NCBI GenBank assembly: GCA_037176725.1 | Contig: JAZBRS010000074.1 | Location: 62,748,001-62,812,000, forward strand | Reading direction: 5' to 3' | DNA: 64,000 bases | From: Posidonia oceanica | Taxonomy: Eukaryota > Streptophyta > Magnoliopsida > Alismatales > Posidoniaceae | In this document: piece by piece, positions 56,810 to 64,000 of the stretch | Layout: every line of letters starts with the position of its first letter | Numbering within the stretch: the stretch's first letter is position 1 | Made by a program: the position numbers and the translations under genes | Notes under the pieces: generated by a model | Database searches by the model: none | What the model saw: only the letters and a program-made list of their open reading frames with translations | What the model was told of the DNA's origin: nothing

Positions 56810-59800
56810 TGTAGTAATCCTGAATTCTGATTGTCCATGCACGTTACCAAAGCTTGCGTGCACCGATCAAAATAAGCTCACTATATGCGACTAGATCCGA
56901 GGGAAGAAACTCGACTCGAAAACGCTGGTGAAAGAAAAGAAAAGAAATGATAAGACAAATCAAAGTCACCACTAGGTCTATTGAATTGGAAGACAGGGAA
57001 AACCGAGGGTTAAGCATGAAAAGACATGCAAAACCGGATGCAAGGAGAGGCAGAGGGATGCAATGCTAGGCTAAACTATGCTATGCTATGCTATACTATG
57101 CCATGCTATGCTATACTATGCCATGCTATGCTATGACTCATGCCTAGGATAAAGGAAAGGACGATGCGAGCCAAGAGAAAGGGCAAGGACTCCTGTTACG
57201 CATGGGGAAGGTGTTAGGCACCCCGATACGTTTGAGAGTCGGTCTTTCTTAGGCAATCTCGCGCTAATGCAGGGAATTGCTAGCCTAATGCCTAAATGCC
57301 ATAAATGCCTACCTGCTATGCATTGGAAATAAACGTGCTATCTATGTGCTCAGCCACGCTGCTAGTGTTCCGAACTGGGCGGACCCTGGTTCGTGAGAAC
57401 TCCTAAGCAATAAGCATCATGGCCCTATATGCAGATGCAAGCGATAAAGCAAAACAGCGAGGAAACCAAGCAATACAAGCGACATGCAAGCGATAAAGCA
57501 AAAGTAGGTGCAGAAAACGGTGCGAAAATGTGGAAAACAATGCGAGGCATGGAAAACGAAGCAAAGAGCGGAAAACGATGCAAAGGGGTGCGGAAAACTA
57601 TGTAGCGGAGCGAAAAACAATGCAAAATGCGGAAAACGGGGTAATGCATGGAAAACGAGGCAAAGCGGGGTGCAAAACCAAAACAAAGGGGTGGGCAACA
57701 GGCATAGGGGTTGTAGCAAGCTAAAGAAGTAGAAAAATGTGGAAAACAGCGAGCGAAGCGAAGTCGGTGCTTTGAAATGGCTGTCAGCCATCTGCAAGTA
57801 TTGGACGCTGGCAACACCAGCGTCCAACGTTGGACGCTAGCATTGCTGGCGTCCAACACCTGTTGGAGGCAAACAGCATGCAATTTTGGAAAACAGTGCA
57901 TACTAACTATATGGATGCAGTACAGATGCAAAAAATGCAACTAAATGGGTGCATGACATGCAAGACTAACGTAACAGAAGATTAGAAGAGGAATCAGAGC
58001 AAGGAGAGCCAGAATCCAAGATCAAAGCAAGCAGGTTGTTGGACGCCTGTAACCTGGGCGTCCAACGTTGGATGCCAGAGTGGCTGGCGTCCAACACAGA
58101 CCAGAAGACAGAGGAGAGAAAAGAAGCATACAAAAACAAGATAAAAAAGGGGATCATGCATTTGGGCTACTGGAGGTGAGCATGGGACGAACAAGCAAAC
58201 ATGGGATCTCAAAGAAATTCAATCAGACCTTACCTATAGCTTGTGCCAGGTCAGAGACACAACCAAGTCGTTGGACGCAAGCTAGGCCGACGTCCAATGT
58301 TGGACGCCAGCACCAGCAGCGTACAACGCCCTGGGAGGCACAACACACAAAAAACATGCATAAAATAGCCAAAATAATCCAAAGATGCTAAAGAACAGTT
58401 GCTACAGAAGCCAAACATGCATATAAATGCAGAGGACATGCAAGCAAGGAGATCAGAAAGACATGCAAGCTTTGAATAACTAGATGAGGAGCCAGGACGT
58501 GGGACGCTAGAGCCAGCAGCGTCCAACGTTGGATGCTGAAGGCTCCAGCATCCAATGACTAAGGCATGCAGACTCACCTATTCTAAAAGGGGAGCTCAGC
58601 TCAGACCCCACCTACATGCATGCAGCTACTGAAACATGCCATAACAGGAAAGGATCATCCACAGCAAGCATTCAACTCATGGAAAGTAAGAGAGGAAAGA
58701 CATGCATAAGAGATGAAAGCTTAAGAACTTGCAACAAAGAACATGTAACTTAAAAAATCTTAACAAACCTAAGCATAGTTGCCATAGGGGCCAGGCATCT
58801 CTAAGCAAACATGCATCAGGAAATAGCATCGAAAATAGTTAAGATGTAGGCATGGCAATAAGCTACAGCTAACAGACGTGTTGAACGCTAGGTGAACCAG
58901 CGTCCAACGTTGGACGCGGCTCACCCTAGCGTCCAACGCAGGCAGGAGACAGATGGACATTAAGCATGCAAAGAGGTTTCAAACAAGCATGGAATAAGCT
59001 AGTAAACATGGCATAACATCAGAGAGCATTAAAGGAAGCATATGGCATGGATTTGTAGAAAAGCATGCAAGGACAAAGCATGAAAGACGACAGAACAAGA
59101 GCAAGGCAAGGGGGAGTGTTGGACGTCGGCCTATGCCGCGTCCAACGTTGGACACACCAGCTGGTGTGTCCAACACACTGAACTCCTTCTTGGCCGCGAA
59201 TCATAACCAAAAGGATTTGAAAAAGCGTAAAATTGCATGGGGACGTACTACTAAGCATGCAAGACCTAAGGGGATGGAGCGCTTACCATTTGGTGGCCTA
59301 GAACAGCGGCTCCACCTAGCTTGCTGGAGTTGCAGGTGTGCTGACAGCAGCTACTTCGGCGAGGTCTTCTGAGCAGCTCGGAGCTCCGGAGAGGTTGGCA
59401 ACTGGTCGAGGACAGAGAGGGGATATTGCTCTTGCTCTTGGAAGTGGGAAATTCTCTTCTGGCTCAGTGTGGTGATTGTGGCAATGGCATGAACTCTCGG
59501 TTTTGTTTAGCTAGGCTTGGGTTCAAGTGTTGGCAGAGGTGTTTGCAGGCCGAATCCTGGCAATTGCAGGTGCTGGCAAGTGCGGATGAGTGTGGGAAGC
59601 CCACGAGGGATGTCAGAGGAGGGCATGGGTGGTGTCAGAAGTTCGGCAAGGGCAAGGCGGTGGCAGGCGTGGGTGGCGAAAGTCAGCAGCGGCTGTGAGG
59701 GCTTAGAGAGCGGTTTAGGCACTAGTGGGGAGAAGATGAGTAGTTACTCAAGCTTGGAAGGTAGTGGATGGCGTGGAGTGGAGGAAGGGATGGGTAGTAA

Positions 59801-60179
59801 GTGCGGGGAGGCGGTGGAGTGGACGGGCGGTGAGCCGAAGGGGGCGGAGCAGCCACTGCTGCACCCAAGCCGTTGGACGCCAGACTAGAGGGCGTCCAAC
59901 GTTGGACACTAGCACAGGCCGCGTCCAACGTTGGACGCTGCCTATTCCAATGTCCAACACACTCAGGTGGCAGAAGCTGCAAATGGGCTTGGGCTTGGGC
60001 CTAGAAGGGTTGTAAAAGTTACAAATAGCTTAGGTTAAGGCTTCTAGGGCTTGGGCAAGGTTTTGGGTTTGGAAATGGGTTAAAAAAAAAGGGTTGAAAA
60101 AGCGATGCCATTCCAGAGTCCACACGAGCCTGCAAAAGAGAACAACCAACTTCTAGGCTGTCAGAATGGGGTGTCTACA
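56810..60179 (-). repeat. Element B 5' LTR (3370 bp)
   Basis: It is the counterpart of 40021-43332. It is longer mainly through extra CTATGCTATACTATGC copies (57075-57130) and a retained module unit at 58499-58556. Confidence 0.92.
57800..59958. repeat. Inverted-repeat modules of the B 5' LTR (seven modules)
   Basis: Modules are at 57800-57857, 58038-58095, 58270-58327, 58499-58556, 58880-58937, 59118-59174 and 59872-59958 (three units). Starts of the first four are 238, 232 and 229 bp apart. In the first, the spacer continues the stem (GGACGCTGG with CCAGCGTCC). Confidence 0.93.
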
Positions 60180-60184
60180 ACAGC
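60180..60184 (+). other. Target-site duplication of element B, right copy
   Basis: ACAGC here against GCAGC at 40016-40020. The sequence following (ATCCAAC) completes the module arm. Confidence 0.7.
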
Positions 60185-60363
60185 ATCCAACACCTCTGTT
60201 GCCTTAGATTGATTTCTTTCTTTGCTATGATGATTTAAATGCTATCCTGCATGATTTAATATCTTGTATGCCATCTCTTATGCATTTGAATGTCATGATA
60301 GGAATCTAGTGTTTATTTTTGGCTTGGATTCTCTCTTCAGTTTTCAGAATGGTCTGCTTGGGT

Positions 60364-60420
60364 GTAGGACGCATGGCATCACGCGTCTTATGTAAGACGC
60401 TGATCGTCCCCATGTCCTAC
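60364..60420. repeat. Two-unit inverted-repeat module
   Basis: The arms are GTAGGACGC, GCGTCTTAT, GTAAGACGC and ATGTCCTAC. The outer pair (GTAGGAC with GTCCTAC) and the inner pair (TAAGACGC with GCGTCTTA) have each changed together, which favours nested pairing here. Confidence 0.9.
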
Positions 60421-60590
60421 TCCCTTGAGTTTCATTTTGCATTCCAGCTCCTTTTAATCGCTTTTCTTTGATATGTCTGCCTTCTCTATGTTTACATGTT
60501 GAGATCTGAGCTTTCTTTCAGTTATTTGCAGGTTTATATCATGGTTTTTTATCAAGTTTGCATGCTAGCTTTTGTCTATACCTTCTGTGT

Positions 60591-60648
60591 GTTGGACGCT
60601 GAGTTCTCCAGTGTTTTATGTAAGATGCTGGGTATTCATGCATCTAAC
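60591..60648. repeat. Two-unit inverted-repeat module
   Basis: The arms are GTTGGACGC, GTGTTTTAT, GTAAGATGC and GCATCTAAC with 11-bp spacers, 227 bp after the previous module. Confidence 0.82.
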
Positions 60649-60818
60649 AACATGCTTTGTTTTGGATCAGTTTAATGCCTGTGATTTGTTCTTTAAATCT
60701 CTTGGATTCTCATCTTGCTTTCATACCATGATCTGCATGTTTTCCCATCATCATATTGCATCAATATCATGTTTAATCACTTAGCACGCATGCATATTCT
60801 CAAAATCCAAGCTCAGGT

Positions 60819-60876
60819 GTTGGACGTTGGGATTTCCAGTGTCCAACGTTGGACGCGGTTAATCACAACGTCTAAT
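60819..60876. repeat. Two-unit inverted-repeat module
   Basis: The arms are GTTGGACGT, GTGTCCAAC, GTTGGACGC and ACGTCTAAT with 11-bp spacers, 228 bp after the previous module. Confidence 0.88.
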
Positions 60877-61034
60877 GCCCCCTGCTTGTTTAAAATAGAT
60901 TCATCACTTGTATCCGATTTCTGTGTTGTTGCTTTGATCACTTAGCATGGTTTATTTGTCCATAGCTTCTTACATTGCATAAAAAACCCGTTTTCCAAAC
61001 ATGCATGCTTTTCTGCAGGTTTTTGGCCCTCTAT

Positions 61035-61092
61035 ATTGGACGCTTGGATATCCAGCGTCTAACATAGGATGCTGGTGACTCCAGCGTCCAAT
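61035..61092. repeat. Two-unit inverted-repeat module
   Basis: The arms are ATTGGACGC, GCGTCTAAC, ATAGGATGC and GCGTCCAAT with 11-bp spacers. The first spacer is itself the near-palindrome TTGGATATCCA. The outer arms pair over all nine bases (ATTGGACGC with GCGTCCAAT). It starts 216 bp after the previous module. Confidence 0.88.
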
Positions 61093-61795
61093 GCTTTAAG
61101 TTTGCTGAAGTCTGTTTTCTTAAGCTGCCTTCGATTCAGACCTTGTTTTGGCATTCGATCGCTCCCAGATCATGTTTTGGCATCTAGGCATGTAGCATAA
61201 CAGTGGTTTTCTGGTTTTGCATCTTGGTTTTGCTTCCTTGACCTGTTTCCCCATTTTTATGGCATTTTTACTTTAATTAGTCACTTTAACACATTTGCTA
61301 AGCTTTGCCTTGTTTATCAATTGCATCTTGCATACCGCCTTAGCGCAAATATAAACCGGCAATCATTTGCCAACATTTGCCACACAAGAGCAGATCAGCC
61401 AAGAAAGACCGATTCCTTCGGCGTGTCGGGGGTGTCTAACACCTTCCCCATGCATAACATGAGTCCTTACCCTTTCTCTGGACTGCATTGACCTTGTGTT
61501 ACATACATTTGGATCGGATTGGCATCTTTTTAATTGCATGAGTTTTCTCATATGCTTTACACGGTTTTCCTAGTCTTCCCGTTTTAATAGATTAGGTGGC
61601 GACTCCATGTCTTTGTTGTTTTCTTTTTCCTTTGCGTTCTTCGCTGATTTTCCTGGTGTTTTCGAGTCGAGTTCTCCTCCCTGGATTCACCGCTAACCAT
61701 GTCTTCCTCCCTCTATGCCGACCGGTGCGCACGAGCTCTAGGCAGCGTGCGACCGCGTTGTCGGACAGAGTGGCCGGGAAATGGTCACAGCAAAG

Positions 61796-61813
61796 TGGCG
61801 ACTTCGCTGGGGA
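61796..61813 (+). other. Primer-binding site of the right D body
   Basis: TGGCGACTTCGCTGGGGA, one C-to-T change from the site of A and B. Confidence 0.88.
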
Positions 61814-63031
61814 TACTAGACTCCGGCTTTCGTTTATGCCATTCTGCTTTTTTGTGTGGCTTATCTTGCTTAGCTGAGCCTTTGATCATCATGCTTGTCT
61901 ATTTACTGCATTGATTTATATCCTTGCTTGGCTAGCATTTTATTTACCATACTTGCTTGTTCATTGTGTTTATTTCTTGCAGTTTTTTCTTATCCCAGCA
62001 TTTAAATTATCGTTTCTTGCTTGATTATCATGATGATCCATGCCCTTTGATAGATGTTTGGCTCAGTCTTACACAGATATGCTATGCCACTTCACTTACA
62101 CACATGCCATGCTTACATATGCCTTTTGATGTGTTGGTTGTCTTTTATTTTCACATATCATGTGACACGACACTAGCATATACCATGAGCATGCCTTTTG
62201 CAATGATGTGTGATGTTTGCTTGCCGTGTTTGGGTGATTTTCTTTCCCTTTTTTACATTAAGCCTAAGGACAATTAGAGACTGATTGCTTCCCCACGGTT
62301 AATTAAAAATGGTAAGTAAAAAACAATTCTAGGAGTAACTAGAGACGCAAACCCACATTCATCCCCCTTTGAGTTAATAAAACATGTAAGATAAAAAACT
62401 TTAATCATACTTACCTGAATGAGCATATAGGGCATGCATCTTCTCATCTCTAAGTCTACCTACCAGTATGAGAAGGACAGTCCCGGTCTCTTGCTCCGCT
62501 GCTTTGGCATATGGCGAGTTGGTCGGTCTGTCTCCCCTTGTCAGGGGTCGTGTCGGTGTTAGTAGAGGGTATAACCCATGCTTCGGTTGGGTCAAGGTTC
62601 CCAACACACCACCCATTCTTTACCTGAGCTCTGGCCAAGATTTAGATGGGGACCTTACTTTCTGACCGGAGTCGGTGACCCGTACACCTGTGGGAGTCTA
62701 AACTAGACAACCTACTAGGACACACTAGATTGGTGAGAGAGAGCATGCTAGAGAGCATACATTTGCATGACTGTCATTCATACCACAATTAAAAACATTT
62801 GCATTTTACTTTCGAGTTTTAACACTTGTTTTTGCTTGTGTCTCGTCGTATAGGTCAGTGAGCAAGTTCCCTAGCCAGAGCTTGAGCTTTTTCTTTCACT
62901 GACACCCCTGTTGCGACACTCTTTTTCGACCACCCTCTCCCGAGCTGTTCGCCTTCGTGACAATAGCTCGTCCTAGGACCTATCCTCTCTTTCTTCATCG
63001 TAGCCCTGTTCTCACTCACTCTCGGTCAGCT
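61814..63031 (+). other. Element D leader
   Basis: No gene. About 62400-62760 aligns with the conserved leader part of A (GGACAGTCCCGG, GTGTCGGTGTTAGTAGAGGG, GTGACCCGTACACC). Confidence 0.7.
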
Positions 63032-64000
63032 ATGGCCCAGTTTGTCGGTGAGTCCCAGTTTTCTGTTGCCTCAGAGGGGATTTCCATCTCGGTCCCTCCG
63101 ACTCACGCTTTGACTCCCTCCATGCCCCTTGTGGCACCGGTGCTCCCCCTGAAGTGCAGTACCAGCGTTTGATGGAGCTTGCCCAAGTATTCCAGGGTAT
63201 GGCTTTATCTGCTCGCCCCCTTTGGCTCCCTCTGCTCCTGAGGCTCCTTTGTGCCCTGTTCCTGCTTTCCATGCCTTCCCTACTGCGCCTCCGCCCCGAT
63301 CGTCGCCTCAGCTGCTCACTACTCTAGCGATGGGGGCGTAGCTACTGCCTTCTGCATTTACACCACTCACCGCACAGCATGCATCTCCGCCACCTGGTGG
63401 TCAGCCCCTCGGGTTGGTTGGAGCGTAGTACCCCCTAGCCCACTGCCTGGCATCATGTCAGTACAGCAGCTGCTGCTCTCATACTCTGCACCACTCACCG
63501 CACAACACTCTGCCTACCCGTACCCCATGCATCAGCAGGTTCCAACCCTAGCATGCATACTACCACCCACTGCACACAGTGCACCCACACATAGATACGT
63601 CGGCCTTCACGTCGCATCACTAGGCGACATGAAAGTGGACCTGGAGGAGCACTTAGGTGCGACCCATTTGGCGTATGTGGCCCCCTCCCCAGTTGCACCA
63701 TCACCATCGGCAGCTGCTTCAAATGCCCTCCTCACCAAGATTGGCGACCTAGAGAAAGCACTTCGTCAAGTGTAGGGCGATGACCGCCATTCCTACCAGT
63801 TCCGGGACCTCTGCTATTTTCCAGAGGCGGTGCTCCCACCGAAATTCCATATCCCGGATTTTGACAAGTATAATGGTAGAGACTGTCCTATCCCTCATCT
63901 GAGGGCGTATTGCGGAGATCTCGCTCTGCTTCAGGCTGACGAGAGGTTGCTTATCCGCCTGTTCCAAAAGAGTCTGACTGGCCTGGCCCTCAAGTGGTTC
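63032..64000 (+). pseudogene. gag: Element D gag, truncated by the window end and degraded
   Basis: It starts at ATGGCCCAGTTTGTCG, matching the A start. Relative to A, part of the proline-rich region is missing, and the frame is shifted and carries stops (for example TAG near 63773 where A has a Gln). From about 63785 the capsid text resumes: YQFRDLCYFPEAVLPPKF, DFDKYNGRDCPIPHL, LFQKSLTGLALKWF. It runs off the right edge. Confidence 0.85.

Larger units (their letters stand above)
40021..60179 (-). mobile_element. Element B: complete but decayed 20.2-kb Tat/Ogre-type retrotransposon
   Basis: Read on minus it has a 5' LTR (60179-56810), PBS, truncated leader and gag, protease, RT, two RNase H domains, integrase, extra ORF, a 3' hairpin-repeat region, a PPT and a 3' LTR (43332-40021). 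The proteins align with A through most of pol at roughly 80-90% identity by eye. The LTRs (3370 and 3312 bp) differ by many substitutions and several indels, so B is older than A. Each LTR carries seven or eight GTTGGACGC modules. Confidence 0.94.
60185..61792 (+). repeat. Element D LTR, second part
   Basis: It continues the LTR begun at 38914. It holds four evenly spaced modules, then the conserved block at 61404-61468, and ends near 61789-61792 (CACAGCA) three to six bases before the PBS. The exact last base is uncertain. Confidence 0.78.

Overview
The window is plant nuclear DNA made almost entirely of nested LTR retrotransposons. I see no convincing host gene, tRNA, rRNA or CRISPR array. 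The coding domains (gag, aspartic protease, reverse transcriptase, RNase H, a second archaeal-type RNase H, integrase) and the primer-binding site TGGCGACTCCGCTGGGGA place the elements in the Ty3/gypsy Tat/Ogre group, so the source is a flowering plant with a repeat-rich genome. The species cannot be read from the sequence.

Layout. (E) 1-1657 is the start of a minus-strand LTR related to that of element A. (C) 1658-2198 continues at 30388-30694 and is a minus-strand LTR fragment split by element A. (A) 2199-30382 is a complete plus-strand element of 28.2 kb. Its 5.93-kb LTRs are about 99.5% identical by eye and it is flanked by the 5-bp duplication GCGTC. Inside are the PBS, a 1.3-kb leader, one gag-pol frame of 2926 codons broken by four nonsense codons, a 1.5-kb untranslated stretch, an extra ORF with one frameshift, 3.5 kb of tandem and hairpin repeats, and the PPT. 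(F) 30695-36634 holds a decayed gag-only reading frame. (G) about 37441-38529 is another minus-strand LTR start. (D) 38530-40020 resumes at 60185-64000: an internal 3' end and PPT, then one LTR, then a PBS and gag, so two element bodies share one LTR. (B) 40021-60179 is a complete but old minus-strand element inserted into the D LTR, with 3.3-kb LTRs, about 1.9 kb of leader and gag deleted, and many stops.

The most unusual signal is a dispersed module built from two (sometimes one or three) units. Each unit is a 9-bp arm (consensus GTTGGACGC), a 10-11-bp non-conserved spacer and the complementary arm (GCGTCCAAC). Units abut, so the junction forms palindromes such as GCGTCCAACGTTGGACGC or GCGTCTTACGTAAGACGC. 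I count 29 modules, in the LTRs of B, C and D and around the gag of F, and none in A. Runs of modules repeat every 216-238 bp although the DNA between them is unrelated. Arm changes are often matched by complementary changes in a partner arm. Elements A and B are both inserted inside such modules. The 3' untranslated regions of A and B, although unrelated in sequence, are also built from short hairpins whose stems co-vary.
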